Positions 20,650-29,736 of a stretch of 42,998 bases of DNA are shown here, piece by piece. The notes under the pieces are model-generated. The model was given only the letters and a program-made list of their open reading frames with translations. It searched no databases and was not told the DNA's origin. The translations under genes and the position numbers were made by a program. How positions within the stretch are numbered: the first letter of the stretch is position 1; each line of letters begins with the position of its first letter. Source of the DNA: Streptococcus sp. HMSC078D09 (GTDB lineage: Bacteria; Bacillota; Bacilli; Lactobacillales; Streptococcaceae); NCBI RefSeq assembly GCF_001813675.1, contig NZ_KV813675.1, forward strand, positions 496,636 to 539,633, read 5' to 3'.

Positions 20650-21238
20650 AAAGACATCTAAAATATTTTCTATGGCTCACTCCTATCCTACTTTTTTGCC
20701 TTTATTGTTTGGGAATCTACCTGAGCCTAAAAAATCCCATGGAGGAGATTGTTTACTCTGAAAATGGTGGATGGATACGCTATGTAATGTTTAAGCCCTT
20801 TACAGAAACGATAGGAAATGATGGTATCTAGAAAGAAGATGAGGGATTTCAAATCTACCCTATTCAGATAAAATCGTTGGTGGTCAGGAAGACCTGTCCG
20901 TCATGATGTTTCGAGACAGTTCGAAATGGGTTTATAGGTATAAATATCAGTTAAGAGAAAATGTATCGGTTCGTATGATGTTCAAATACAATTCTAAAAA
21001 AAGAGCATTGATTCAAGAAGAAGTCTATCTTTATGCGGATGATAAAGAAGTAGAAGGGAGTGATTTTATACAAAAACTTGCCAACTACGGCAAAGACCGT
21101 GCGTGGTTGAAAAAGCAAAGTAAGAAAGTGGCCGAGCAATACATCCTTGGTACCTGGTTCAAGAATGGAAGTTCCCGTTATTCCCTGAAAAACTTGGGAA
21201 ATATGAAAATCGAGTACGATAAATTGGTAGAAGAATAG
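20646..21238 (+). pseudogene. Broken gene for a small membrane-anchored protein
   Basis: Two reading frames look like parts of one protein. 20646-20831 encodes 61 residues with an N-terminal signal/anchor helix (about 8-28) and ends at TAG. Beyond the stop the same frame continues KEDEGFQIYPI, then loses sense. The second part (about 20843-21238, frame +2 relative) is lysine- and tyrosine-rich and soluble, and its first ATG at 20903 has no ribosome site. One nonsense codon and one frameshift between 20831 and 20900 would explain this. The start is coupled to the recJ stop by ATGA. Family not recognised. The alternative is two separate small genes, which is less likely. Confidence 0.65.
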
Positions 21239-21258
21239 TAAGCATGTTTCAAATTCCA

Positions 21259-21290
21259 ATCCCACATCATTTTTCGGATGTGGGATTTTT
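21259..21290 (+). terminator. Intrinsic terminator of the recJ operon
   Basis: ATCCCACATC (21259-21268) pairs with GATGTGGGAT (21277-21286) and is followed by T5. Confidence 0.9.
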
Positions 21291-21353
21291 GGTTTTAACG
21301 CGGGAATTTGGGAAAATGATTTGGCAAAAAATGATGCAAGTTAGTAGAATTCA

Positions 21354-21362
21354 TGATATAAT
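21354..21362 (+). promoter_or_regulatory. Extended -10 promoter for apt
   Basis: TGaTATAAT at 21354-21362, 37 nt before the apt ATG, with AAAGAAAG upstream of the start. No good -35 is seen at 16-18 nt. Confidence 0.6.
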
Positions 21363-21398
21363 GAAATGTAAAAAATTTTTTATGAAAGAAAGTTAACC

Positions 21399-21911
21399 AT
21401 GAATTTAAAAGATTACATTGCAAGCATTGAAAATTATCCGCAAGAAGGAATTACCTTCCGTGATATCAGCCCTTTGATGGCAGATGGCAATGCTTATAGT
21501 TATGCGATTCGTGAAATCGTTCAATACGCAACGGATAAGAAAATTGACATGATCGTTGGTCCTGAAGCGCGTGGGTTCATCGTTGGATGTCCGGTCGCTT
21601 TTGAGTTGGGAATTGGATTTGCGCCGGTTCGTAAGCCTGGTAAATTGCCACGTGAAGTCATCTCAGCTGACTACGAAAAAGAATATGGTGTCGATACCCT
21701 CTGCATGCACGCAGATGCCATCAAACCAGGTCAACGCGTCCTTATCGTTGATGACCTCTTGGCGACTGGTGGTACGGTGAAAGCAACCATCGAAATGATC
21801 GAAAAACTCGGTGGAGTTGTTGCAGGATGTGCCTTCTTGATCGAGTTGGATGAATTGAAAGGTCGCGAAGCGATCGGCGATTACGACTACAAAGTCTTGA
21901 TGCATTACTAA
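21399..21911 (+). CDS. apt: Adenine phosphoribosyltransferase
   Basis: 170 residues, full length. Salvages adenine to AMP with PRPP in the cytoplasm. The PRPP-binding motif is [10 protein letters not shown] (117-126), and GPEARGF lies earlier in the type I PRTase fold. It has its own promoter; a terminator-like palindrome overlapping the metA promoter follows. Confidence 0.96.
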   Translation: MNLKDYIASIENYPQEGITFRDISPLMADGNAYSYAIREIVQYATDKKIDMIVGPEARGFIVGCPVAFELGIGFAPVRKPGKLPREVISADYEKEYGVDTLCMHADAIKPGQRVLIVDDLLATGGTVKATIEMIEKLGGVVAGCAFLIELDELKGREAIGDYDYKVLMHY

Positions 21912-21950
21912 TATAGTCTAATACTATAACTGGCTACAGAAAAACCATAA

Positions 21951-22012
21951 TTGAAAACTATAAGCTCCTATCATATAATGTTAGTTAAGAACTTGTAAGA
22001 TGGGAGCTTTTT
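21951..22012 (+). promoter_or_regulatory. metA promoter embedded in a terminator-like palindrome
   Basis: TTGAAA (21951-21956) and TATAAT (21974-21979) are 17 nt apart, a strong sigma-A promoter. The same region holds an 11-bp inverted repeat: AAGCTCCTATC (21962-21972) and GATGGGAGCTT (21999-22009) followed by T5. Its right arm contains the metA Shine-Dalgarno GGGAG (22002-22006). Transcripts from apt would carry both arms, and could terminate or hide the metA ribosome site. Transcripts from the metA promoter start after the left arm and leave it free. Confidence 0.7.
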
Positions 22013-22957
22013 ATGCCAATTACTCTAGATAAAAAATTACCAGCAGTCGATATCCTTCGTTCAGAAAATATTTTTGTCATGGATGATGTTCGGGCGACTC
22101 ACCAGGATATTCGGCCGATGAATGTTCTCATTCTTAATCTGATGCCGACCAAGGTTGCGACAGAAACCCAGCTCTTACGGCTCCTTGCCAATACGCCCTT
22201 GCAGATCAATGTAGATTTCCTCTACATGGCGAGCCATGAATCCAAGAATACAGCGGCTGAGCATTTGGAGAGCTTCTACAAGACCTTTGAGGATATCAAG
22301 GATAATTACTATGACGGCTTGATTGTGACAGGAGCACCTGTCGAAAAGATGGACTTTGAGGAAGTAGACTACTGGGAAGAATTGACCCAGGTTTTTGAAT
22401 GGTCTAAACGGCATGTCTTTTCGACCTTGCACCTTTGTTGGGGAGCGCAGGCTGGACTGTACCACCGTTACGGGATTCAAAAAGTAGAGCTCTGTGACAA
22501 GCTATCGGGTATCTATGATCAAGCAGTGGTGCGTCCCGATAGTCTGCTCATGAGAGGCTTTGACGATCGCTTCCTTGCCCCTCATTCTCGTTATACAGAT
22601 ATTCCTTTGAAGGAAGTCCTTGAAAAGAGCAATCTTCAAGTGATCGCTCAAGGAAATGAAGTTGGGCTTTCCATCATTGCCAGTCCAGATATGCGTGAGG
22701 TCTATAGCTTTGGCCATCTGGAGTATGATCGCGACACGCTGGCAAAAGAATACCACCGAGATGTCAAGGCAGGCTTGGATCCAGACGTCCCTAAGAATTA
22801 TTTTGATGGGGATGACGCTAATACAGAGCCTCGCATTCGTTGGAATCTAGCTGCGACGACCTTCTTTAGTAATTGGATCAACTATGCGGTTTATCAAGAA
22901 ACACCTTACCGCTTGGAAGAATTGGAAAAAGATATTTCATTTTATGGTTACCTATAA
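22013..22957 (+). CDS. metA: Homoserine O-acyltransferase MetA, predicted acetyl-CoA type
   Basis: 314 residues, cytoplasmic, first committed step of methionine synthesis. The catalytic triad residues are visible: Cys142 in LCWGAQAG, His235 and Glu237 in FGHLEYD. Residue 111 is Glu (GAPVEKMDF). In the characterised Bacillus cereus enzyme Glu111 directs acetyl-CoA use, whereas the succinyl enzymes of enterobacteria have Gly there. The product is therefore predicted to be O-acetylhomoserine. No other methionine gene is adjacent; dnaD starts 10 nt after the stop. Confidence 0.93.
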   Translation: MPITLDKKLPAVDILRSENIFVMDDVRATHQDIRPMNVLILNLMPTKVATETQLLRLLANTPLQINVDFLYMASHESKNTAAEHLESFYKTFEDIKDNYYDGLIVTGAPVEKMDFEEVDYWEELTQVFEWSKRHVFSTLHLCWGAQAGLYHRYGIQKVELCDKLSGIYDQAVVRPDSLLMRGFDDRFLAPHSRYTDIPLKEVLEKSNLQVIAQGNEVGLSIIASPDMREVYSFGHLEYDRDTLAKEYHRDVKAGLDPDVPKNYFDGDDANTEPRIRWNLAATTFFSNWINYAVYQETPYRLEELEKDISFYGYL

Positions 22958-22966
22958 AGGGGAATT

Positions 22967-23650
22967 ATGACATATTCACAAGCATTTAAGTATGGCAACT
23001 TGGTTCTTCCAAGTGCCTTGCTTTTTCATTATCATGAATTGTTTGACCAAGCAGATGATTACTTGGTTTGGCAGTTTTTCTTCCTTCAAAATACGACCGG
23101 CCACGAGGCCTTAACTCCCAATCAGATTGCTAGTCATCTAGGAAAAACTGTGACAGAAGTCAATCGGATTATGTCCAATTTGACCACCAAGGGACTCCTT
23201 CAGTACCGGACCATTGAGCTCAATGGCGAGATTGAAGCCATCTTTGATGCGACCATTGCCCTGGAGCGCTTGGATGAGATTTTAGAAGCCCAATCCCAAG
23301 GGAAGGCACAAAGCGCGCCTGCTAAGGGAAATGTCATCAAGGACTTGGTGGAAACTTTCCAACAAGAACTGGGACGACTCTTGACGCCTTTTGAGATTGA
23401 AGACCTGACCAAGACCGTGCGAGAGGATCAGACAGATCCAGATGTGATCAAGGCAGCCCTACGAGAAGCTGTCTTTAACGGCAAGCCTCACTGGAAATAT
23501 ATACAAGCCATTTTGCGAAACTGGCGCAGTGAAGGCATCAACAGCCTGGCCCAAGTAGAGGCGAAACTACAAGAACGCGAGCAAGCCAACCCACGCAATG
23601 TAACGGTTTCAGACGATTTCTTGAAGGCCATGGATTTGTGGAAGGATTAA
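22967..23650 (+). CDS. dnaD: DnaD-family replication initiation protein
   Basis: 227 residues. The N-terminal winged-helix oligomerisation domain (about 1-100, with SHLGKTVTEVNRIMSNL) is followed by the DnaD/DnaB2 domain (about 125-205) ending in the WKYIQAILRNW motif that contacts DNA. It takes part in loading the replicative helicase at oriC and during restart. AAAGGGG precedes the ATG. It is probably co-transcribed with metA; no nth gene follows, although nth often does in streptococci. Confidence 0.92.
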   Translation: MTYSQAFKYGNLVLPSALLFHYHELFDQADDYLVWQFFFLQNTTGHEALTPNQIASHLGKTVTEVNRIMSNLTTKGLLQYRTIELNGEIEAIFDATIALERLDEILEAQSQGKAQSAPAKGNVIKDLVETFQQELGRLLTPFEIEDLTKTVREDQTDPDVIKAALREAVFNGKPHWKYIQAILRNWRSEGINSLAQVEAKLQEREQANPRNVTVSDDFLKAMDLWKD

Positions 23651-23668
23651 AAGGAGACGATTGATCAA

Positions 23669-24856
23669 TTGAAATGGGGAGATAAAAACAGACGCAGACG
23701 ATTTAGATGGCTCTATCCGACTATGTTAGTGGTCGGATTGTTTTTATTGTTTGGCATGATCAGCTTTTACTACGTACGGACCAACCTATTAACATCGGGC
23801 CTGTACCCAGTAGAAGAGACTCTACTAGAGGCTGGCTATACCAAAACGAAGACAGGATTTCGTAAAAAAGATGCCAATGTAATCATTGACATCCAGTGGA
23901 ACGCAAAAACAAAGGTATTTGATAAAAATCATTATCGCTTTAAAGCCCATCAAGAGACAACTTTCTGGAAGAAAACCTATGTGGATAAGGAAACACTTGA
24001 ACGTTTGACCAATGGCCAGCTGTCTAACCAATATGGTTTCGTGCAGTACACCAAGGTTAATAAGAAAGATTGGCTAAGGGGTTCTCCAAGACTAATAGCC
24101 CACGCTGGAGGGACGGTCCGGGAGAAGGAGTACAATACGAAGTATACCAATTCCTTAGAGGCTTTACGGCAAAATTACAATCTCGGCCATCGCTTGTTTG
24201 AAATGGATTTTAATTTGACTAGTGACAAGAAATTAGCTGCAGTTCATGATTGGTACCATTTTGGAAACAAAGATGATGTCGCACCTTCTTCTAAGGAATG
24301 GAAGAAATTTCAGGGTTATGGTTCCCCAGAAACACCAAGTCGCTTTACGACCATGTTAATAGGGGATGTGTTTGATCAAATGATAATTAATCGAGATATG
24401 GTGTTGGTGACAGATATCAAATCGATGGAAATCTCTAAGGAAGATAGGATTACACAATTTAAAGAACTTGTTTCAGAAGCAAACAAGCGAGACAAAGAAC
24501 TATTGGATCGTGTGATTCCACAAATTTATCATCAAGAGATGTTCGGAGAAATCGAATCTATTTATCCTTTCAAGCACGTGATCTATACGCTCTACGCCTC
24601 ACCAGATAGTGGAGAAGAAGTGCTGGATTTTATCGCCAAGCACAAGGAAATCGAGGCGGTGACCGTCCCTATCGACGATTCTCGCTTAACTCCTAAGTTT
24701 ATCGAACAGGTACATAAACTTGGAAAACGGGTCTATGTTCATACCATTCAAACCTATGAGAGCCTAACTAAGTATGCTGCGATCAATGTTGATGGCTTTT
24801 ACACTGGCTTATTGACTCCACAGGATATGGCCGTGTATGAATCCGTATCGAAATAA
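23669..24856 (+). CDS. Membrane-anchored glycerophosphodiester phosphodiesterase-like protein
   Basis: 395 residues. A basic N terminus (KNRRRRFRW) leads into one membrane helix (about 19-38), so most of the protein should be outside the cell. From about residue 138 it has a GDPD/PI-PLC-like TIM barrel: IAHAGG with His145, EMDFN with Glu178 and Asp180, and VHDW with His193 match the catalytic pattern. The barrel looks divergent, and the first about 100 exported residues are unassigned. Start is uncertain: TTG 23669 keeps the basic residues but is 12 nt from AAGGAG; ATG at codon 19 would shorten the anchor. It follows dnaD by 18 nt. Confidence 0.82.
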   Translation: MKWGDKNRRRRFRWLYPTMLVVGLFLLFGMISFYYVRTNLLTSGLYPVEETLLEAGYTKTKTGFRKKDANVIIDIQWNAKTKVFDKNHYRFKAHQETTFWKKTYVDKETLERLTNGQLSNQYGFVQYTKVNKKDWLRGSPRLIAHAGGTVREKEYNTKYTNSLEALRQNYNLGHRLFEMDFNLTSDKKLAAVHDWYHFGNKDDVAPSSKEWKKFQGYGSPETPSRFTTMLIGDVFDQMIINRDMVLVTDIKSMEISKEDRITQFKELVSEANKRDKELLDRVIPQIYHQEMFGEIESIYPFKHVIYTLYASPDSGEEVLDFIAKHKEIEAVTVPIDDSRLTPKFIEQVHKLGKRVYVHTIQTYESLTKYAAINVDGFYTGLLTPQDMAVYESVSK

Positions 24857-24861
24857 AACAG

Positions 24862-24892
24862 AAAACTAGCCCTTTCATCAGGCGCTAGTTTT
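24862..24892. terminator. Bidirectional terminator between GDPD and add genes
   Basis: AAAACTAGC (24862-24870) and GCTAGTTTT (24884-24892) pair and are flanked by A and T runs between the two convergent genes. Confidence 0.88.
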
Positions 24893-24897
24893 TTCAT

Positions 24898-25917
24898 TTA
24901 TAGATAGTCCGCGTAGGCTTTTTCTAGTTTGCTAAGGAGTTCTTGCTTTTCTTCCTTACTGGCAAAGGAAGCCTGGATGGCATCGATATTATGCTGGTAA
25001 AAGTCAGCTGGCGTTGTATGGAAGTGGCGATGGTAGAGTTCATATTCCTTGGTCAAATCTGTATCAGAAACGGTTCGGTTATCTGTGTTGATACTGATAT
25101 GGGCTTGAGCTTCTTTCATCTTGAGGTAAGGAAAGTCTTCCATAGTGGCAGCAGCCTTGGTTTGGAGGTTACTTGTCAAGCAAAGTTCACCAGTAACCCC
25201 ATTTTCAATAAAGGATTGGAGTAAGGTAGGTTCATGAGACAGAGCTGTTACGTGGCCATTGCGTTTGATACCAAATGCAATCGATTGGGCAACAAAGTGT
25301 GGGCAATGACACTCACCTGCATGAAGCGTCATGGGCCGATGGTAACTCTTGACTTGCTCAATTAGAGGTCGAATATCTTCTGGAGAGTAGTTGTGCTCAT
25401 CCCCGGCAAAGTCAAAACCAACAAAATCCTGATCACTAACTTGGTTGGCTTCTGCAAGAATGCGAGATGTGACTTCTTGATCTGACTGGCGCATGCCACA
25501 GACCAAGGCTTTTGCAACAATGCCAAATTCATTCTGGGCTTGGCGCAGACCATCGCAGACAGCATCGATGGTTTCTGGGACGGTGAGTCCTTGGTCCATG
25601 GACAATTCTGGTGCGAAGCGGACTTCGATGTAGACGACGTTTTCTAGAGCAGCTTGCTTGGCCACATCGTAAGCAGCAAGCGTCAAGGCTTTCTTGGTTT
25701 GAAGAAGGGGTCGAATGTAGTCAAAGGCTTCCAAATAGTCCAAAAGATTCTCACAGTGGGCAGGCGCAGTGACATGGTGCTTGAGCTCCTCATCACTAGC
25801 AGGTAGGTCAATATTGGCCATGGCTGCCAGCTGGCGAATGATCGGAAGCGACAAGGAACCGTCTAAGTGACAGTGAAGTTCTATCTTTGCCAAACTATGA
25901 AAATCGATCGTGGACAT
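24898..25917 (-). CDS. add: Adenosine deaminase
   Basis: 339 residues, cytoplasmic; deaminates adenosine to inosine in purine salvage. Zinc ligands His15 and His17 (ELHCHLDGS), His199 and Glu202 (LHAGE), His222 (NGHVTAL) and Asp279 (NTDN) are present. The usual second Asp of the NTDD motif is Asn280, a variant also known from actinobacterial members. A single-gene unit on the minus strand; AAGGAG precedes the ATG. Confidence 0.92.
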   Translation of the reverse strand: MSTIDFHSLAKIELHCHLDGSLSLPIIRQLAAMANIDLPASDEELKHHVTAPAHCENLLDYLEAFDYIRPLLQTKKALTLAAYDVAKQAALENVVYIEVRFAPELSMDQGLTVPETIDAVCDGLRQAQNEFGIVAKALVCGMRQSDQEVTSRILAEANQVSDQDFVGFDFAGDEHNYSPEDIRPLIEQVKSYHRPMTLHAGECHCPHFVAQSIAFGIKRNGHVTALSHEPTLLQSFIENGVTGELCLTSNLQTKAAATMEDFPYLKMKEAQAHISINTDNRTVSDTDLTKEYELYHRHFHTTPADFYQHNIDAIQASFASKEEKQELLSKLEKAYADYL

Positions 25918-25943
25918 GGTTTTCTCCTTAAAATTGTATTTTT

Positions 25944-25974
25944 TCTATACTATCATTTTGACAAAAAAAGTCAA
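25944..25974 (-). promoter_or_regulatory. Possible add promoter
   Basis: On the minus strand TTGACT (25974-25969) and TATAGA (25949-25944) are 19 nt apart, a longer spacing than ideal. It lies about 27 nt before the add ATG. Confidence 0.4.
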
Positions 25975-25996
25975 GTAGCGTTCACGTAGCAGATCT

Positions 25997-26025
25997 TTGA
26001 AAGGGAGCCCAATATTTGATATGCT
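25997..26025 (+). promoter_or_regulatory. Sigma-A promoter for the GST gene
   Basis: TTGAAA (25997-26002) and TATGCT (26020-26025) with 17-nt spacing, and TG at 26017-26018 extending the -10. Confidence 0.65.
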
Positions 26026-26053
26026 AGGAGTAGCGAAATAAAGGAGAAGAAAG

Positions 26054-26842
26054 ATGTCAGACTATCAATTACCAGAAGTATGGGAAGCACCAAGTCAAAT
26101 GGGAGGAGCCTGGGGTGGCTTGAACCAACCAACAGCAGGTGCCCGCTTTGAACAAACTCTTCCAAAAGGGGATCAACCTTTCCAACTCTATACCCTTCCA
26201 ACACCCAATGGGATCAAGGCTACCATTATGCTTGAAGAACTCAAAGAGCTGGGAGTGGATGCAGGCTATGACGCTTATCGGATCAAGATTGGTGAGGGAG
26301 ATCAGTTTGGTAGTGACTTTGTAGCCATCAATCCAAACTCGAAAATTCCAGCCATGTTGGATCAATCAGGCGATAAAGCCATTCGTGTCTTTGAATCGGC
26401 GAATATCCTCCTGTATCTAGCAGAGAAATTTGGCCAATTAATCCCGACTGATCTGGCTAAACGGACAGAAGTGCTCAACTGGCTCTTCTGGCAGACGGGT
26501 GCAGCACCATTCTTAGGGGGAGGTTTTGGTCATTTCTTCCACTATGCGCCGGAGAAAATCGAGTATGCCATCAACCGCTTTGCCATGGAAGCCAAACGTC
26601 AATTGGACCTACTGGACAAGGAACTGGCTACTAAACCTTATATCGCAGGGGATGATTATAGCATTGCAGATATTGCCATCTGGTCTTGGTATGGTCGTCT
26701 AGCCCAAGACAAGGTTTGGGACCGTGCAGGGATTTTCCTAAATGTGAAGGAATACAAGCATTTGCAGGCTTGGACAGAGAAAATTGCCAATCGCCCAGCA
26801 GTGAAACGTGGCTTGGAAGTGGAATATAAGGAAATTTACTAA
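26054..26842 (+). CDS. yghU: YghU-like glutathione S-transferase family protein
   Basis: 262 residues. The thioredoxin-fold N-terminal domain (about 40-130) has TLPTPNGIKATIMLEEL, NPNSKIPAM and ESANILLYLAE. The helical C-terminal domain (about 135-250) has the YSIADIAIW motif. The N-terminal extension before residue 40 is typical of nu-class GSTs such as YghU and YfcG, which reduce disulfides and organic peroxides using glutathione. Many streptococci take up glutathione rather than make it. The gene has its own promoter and ends before structured repeat copy 3. Confidence 0.9.
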   Translation: MSDYQLPEVWEAPSQMGGAWGGLNQPTAGARFEQTLPKGDQPFQLYTLPTPNGIKATIMLEELKELGVDAGYDAYRIKIGEGDQFGSDFVAINPNSKIPAMLDQSGDKAIRVFESANILLYLAEKFGQLIPTDLAKRTEVLNWLFWQTGAAPFLGGGFGHFFHYAPEKIEYAINRFAMEAKRQLDLLDKELATKPYIAGDDYSIADIAIWSWYGRLAQDKVWDRAGIFLNVKEYKHLQAWTEKIANRPAVKRGLEVEYKEIY

Positions 26843-26866
26843 AGTCTAAGCATAGATAATTCAATT

Positions 26867-27012
26867 GTATTGAGATTTTCTTTAGGTGAGTCCGGATGTC
26901 AGCGAACTTCGTAGAAGTTCCATGACTTAGTTTTGAACCTAAAGTTTCAAAACTCCCGAGTGCATGAAACAAAAAGTTTCATGCACTTTTCTCACTGCAG
27001 AAAACTCAATAC
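26867..27012 (+). repeat. Covarying structured repeat, copy 3
   Basis: The outer stem has a different sequence from the other copies and is longer: GTATTGAG-a-TTTTC (26867-26880) pairs with GAAAA-CTCAATAC (27000-27012), then GTGAG (26886-26890) with CTCAC. Hairpin 1 is GTCA/TGAC plus GAACTTC/GAAGTTC with an inverted GTA loop. Hairpin 2 is AGTTTTGAA/TTCAAAACT, hairpin 3 AGTGCATGAAAC/GTTTCATGCACT. It lies 3' of the GST gene and before the terminator at 27088, so it is likely transcribed as part of the GST 3' UTR. The 322-base gap without genes also holds that terminator and the trmK promoter. Confidence 0.85.
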
Positions 27013-27087
27013 GTATTTTTTTGGCTCCAAAAATAAGAGATTTCTCGACTTATATAGCTAGCTAGAACAATTTAGCAACAATTTGAT

Positions 27088-27110
27088 AAGGCGCCGTCGC
27101 GCCTTTTTTT
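27088..27110 (+). terminator. Intrinsic terminator upstream of trmK
   Basis: AAGGCGC (27088-27094), CGTC loop, GCGCCTT (27099-27105), then T5. It probably ends the GST transcript after the structured repeat. Confidence 0.9.
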
Positions 27111-27123
27111 AATGGTGCAAACA

Positions 27124-27132
27124 TGGTATACT
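27124..27132 (+). promoter_or_regulatory. Extended -10 promoter for trmK
   Basis: TGgTATACT at 27124-27132, directly after the terminator and 33 nt before the trmK ATG. The -35 region is only the T run of the terminator. Confidence 0.55.
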
Positions 27133-27164
27133 AAAGGGTGGAATAAAAGTTTAGAAAGTAGCAC

Positions 27165-27851
27165 ATGGAATTTACAAAATTATCAAATCGCTTGGACTTG
27201 GTGGCTAGCTTCGTCCCAGCTGGAGCGCGTCTGTTGGACGTGGGGAGTGACCATGCTTATCTCCCAATCGCCCTCTTACAAGAAGGCAAGATTGAGGTTG
27301 CTATCGCTGGTGAAGTGGTTGAGGGGCCTTATCAGTCTGCCCTTCAAAATGTTGCGGATAATGGCTTAGAGGACAAGATTGAAGTCCGCCTAGCCAATGG
27401 ATTGGCTGCCTTTGAACCCTCGGATGGCATTTCCTGTATTACCATTGCTGGAATGGGAGGACGCTTGATTGGGGATATCCTAGCAGCAGGTCTTGAGAAA
27501 TTAGCTGGTGTCTCTCGCTTGGTCCTGCAACCCAATAATCGAGAGGATGAACTGCGGGCTTGGTTAGTCGACCATGATTTCTGCATTGTCGATGAAGCGA
27601 TCTTGGAAGAAAATGAGAAGTTCTATGAGATCCTTGTGGTGGAACAGGGTTCTCAAGAGTTGACAGCCAAGGAACTACGCTTTGGTCCCCATTTGATGCG
27701 GGAACAAGCTCCAGCCTTTGTCCAAAAGTGGTCCAAGGAAGTGGAGAAATTAGCCTTTGCCTTGGAGCAGGTCCCAGTTGAGAATCAATCTGCCAGAGCA
27801 TCGTTAGAAGAGCGCATCGCTCATATCAAGGAGGTTCTACATGTTAGCTAG
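27165..27851 (+). CDS. trmK: tRNA (adenine-22-N1)-methyltransferase TrmK
   Basis: 228 residues. Methylates N1 of A22 in the tRNA D-arm. SAM motif I is [12 protein letters not shown] (24-35), and [13 protein letters not shown] and [16 protein letters not shown] are family signatures. The C-terminal part (about 160-228) is the helical coiled-coil domain. It overlaps the NIF3-like gene by 11 nt, an arrangement conserved in Firmicutes. Confidence 0.94.
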   Translation: MEFTKLSNRLDLVASFVPAGARLLDVGSDHAYLPIALLQEGKIEVAIAGEVVEGPYQSALQNVADNGLEDKIEVRLANGLAAFEPSDGISCITIAGMGGRLIGDILAAGLEKLAGVSRLVLQPNNREDELRAWLVDHDFCIVDEAILEENEKFYEILVVEQGSQELTAKELRFGPHLMREQAPAFVQKWSKEVEKLAFALEQVPVENQSARASLEERIAHIKEVLHVS

Positions 27852-28638
27852 TGAAGTCATCAAACACTATGAAGCCTACTGTCCTCAGGAACTTTCCATG
27901 GAGGGAGATGTCCGTGGGCTACAGGTCGGCACGCTACAAAAAGACATCCACAAGGTCATGGTGGCCTTAGATATCCGCGAGCAGACAGTGGCAGAAGCTA
28001 TCGCCCATGGGGTAGACTTGATCATCGTCAAGCACGCACCGATTTTCCGTCCCATCAAGGATTTGGTAGCCGATCGGGCTCAAAATCAGATCTATATCGA
28101 TTTGATCAAGCATGATATCGCTGTCTACGTCAGCCATACTAATATTGACATTGTCCCAGATGGGCTCAACGATTGGTTTTGCCAGCTCTTGGAAATTGAA
28201 GATACAGAGCCCCTCAGTATGACAGGGGAAGGGCTGGGAATTGGTCGCATCGGTCGGGTAGCTACTCAAACCTTTGGTCAGTTGGCTGACAAGGTCAAAG
28301 AAACCTTTGGCTTAGATGCTTTGCGCCTAGTCAGTTATGATCAGGCGGATTTGGAACGGGTCATTGAGCGCGTCGCCATCTGTGGAGGAAGTGGTCAGTC
28401 CTTTTACAAGGATGCTCTCGCCAAGGGAGCAGATGTTTATATCACAGGAGATATCTACTACCACACGGCTCAGGACATGCTGAGCGATGGGCTCTTGGCC
28501 TTGGATCCAGGACACCATATCGAGGTTCTCTTTGTGTCAAAATTAGTAGAAAAGCTCAATCAGTGGAAAGCTGAAGAAGCGTGGGAGATTGAAGTGATTG
28601 GCAGTCAAGCCAGCACCAATCCTTTTTGCCATATCTAA
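27841..28638 (+). CDS. NIF3/YqfO-like dinuclear metal-centre protein
   Basis: 265 residues, the short form without the inserted PII-like domain. Metal-binding segments are VKHAPIF (His65), YVSHTNID, and DPGHHIE near the C terminus. The first site reads Lys-His where many members have His-His, so one ligand may differ. It is widely conserved; a GTP cyclohydrolase role is sometimes annotated but not established. It is translationally coupled to trmK. Confidence 0.9.
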   Translation: MLASEVIKHYEAYCPQELSMEGDVRGLQVGTLQKDIHKVMVALDIREQTVAEAIAHGVDLIIVKHAPIFRPIKDLVADRAQNQIYIDLIKHDIAVYVSHTNIDIVPDGLNDWFCQLLEIEDTEPLSMTGEGLGIGRIGRVATQTFGQLADKVKETFGLDALRLVSYDQADLERVIERVAICGGSGQSFYKDALAKGADVYITGDIYYHTAQDMLSDGLLALDPGHHIEVLFVSKLVEKLNQWKAEEAWEIEVIGSQASTNPFCHI

Positions 28639-28647
28639 GGGGTCATG

Positions 28648-29736
28648 ATGAAAGTTGCCATTATTGGTGCAGGGATCGTGGGATCCACTGCAGCCTATTA
28701 TTTATCCAAAGAAGCACAAGTGGATGTGACCGTCTATGACCATGGAGTCGGCCAAGCGACTACGGCGGCAGCAGGCATTATTAGCCCTTGGTTTTCCAAA
28801 CGGCGAAACAAGGACTGGTATCGCCTGGCTCGTCTGGGAGCTGATTTTTACCAAGAATTGGTAGAAGACCTGGCCAAGGACGGAATTAAAACAGATTTTT
28901 ACCAGCAGACCGGTGTCTATCTCCTCAAGAAAAAGGAGGATAAATTAGACGAACTCTATCAGTTGGCGCTGAGTCGTCGGGAAGAATCTCCCTTGATTGG
29001 AGATTTGGCAATCTTAACCAAGGAAGAAGTAGCCCGGCAATTTCCTGATCTACAAGGCTTTGAGAAGCTCCTTTATGCCTCAGGTGGAGCCCATGTAGAA
29101 GGAGCTCTTCTGACAGAAACCCTTCTTCAGGCAAGTGAGGCAAGAGTGATCAAGGAAGAGGTTACTCTCTCAGTCACAGATGATGGCTATCAGATTGCAG
29201 GAGAATGCTATGACCAAGTCATCCTGGCAACAGGAGCCTGGTTGGGGCAAATCCTCGAGTCGCTTGGCTACCAAGTTGATGTCCGTCCGCAAAAGGGGCA
29301 ACTGCGGGATTATCAGCTAGATGTAGATACTGATGATTATCCGGTGGTCATGCCTGAAGGAGAGCTGGATATCATTCCCTTTCAGCAGGGCAAAATCAGT
29401 ATGGGAGCTACCCATGAAAATGAGATGGGCTTTGACCTGACAGTGGATCAAGTTCTGCTCAATCAGATGGAAACAGAAGCCCTGTCTTACTATCCAGAAC
29501 TCGCTCAAGCCGAAGTTATCGGGGAGCGCGTGGGAACCCGTGCCTACACCAGTGACTTTTCACCATTTTGGGGAGCTGTTCCTGATCAAGCAGGCCTCTA
29601 TGTCGCTAGTGGACTTGGTTCGTCTGGCCTCACAACAGGTCCCCTCATTGGGTGGCACCTAGCCCAACTCGTGGTAGGAGGAAACCTGCGCTTAGATCCG
29701 GCAGATTATCCAGTTGAACAATATATGAAGAAGTAG
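28648..29736 (+). CDS. FAD-dependent D-amino acid oxidase/glycine oxidase-like protein
   Basis: 362 residues from ATG 28648, which sits 5 nt after AAGGGG; ATG 28645 is possible but too close. The N-terminal Rossmann motif IGAGIVGSTAAYYL binds FAD, and the C terminus has GLYVASGLGSSGLTTGPLIG, the DAO-family FAD/substrate segment. It belongs to the DadA/ThiO-like oxidoreductases; no thiamine genes are nearby, so ThiO is not claimed. It is the third gene of the trmK operon, and its stop codon TAG overlaps the composite repeat. Confidence 0.87.
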   Translation: MKVAIIGAGIVGSTAAYYLSKEAQVDVTVYDHGVGQATTAAAGIISPWFSKRRNKDWYRLARLGADFYQELVEDLAKDGIKTDFYQQTGVYLLKKKEDKLDELYQLALSRREESPLIGDLAILTKEEVARQFPDLQGFEKLLYASGGAHVEGALLTETLLQASEARVIKEEVTLSVTDDGYQIAGECYDQVILATGAWLGQILESLGYQVDVRPQKGQLRDYQLDVDTDDYPVVMPEGELDIIPFQQGKISMGATHENEMGFDLTVDQVLLNQMETEALSYYPELAQAEVIGERVGTRAYTSDFSPFWGAVPDQAGLYVASGLGSSGLTTGPLIGWHLAQLVVGGNLRLDPADYPVEQYMKK

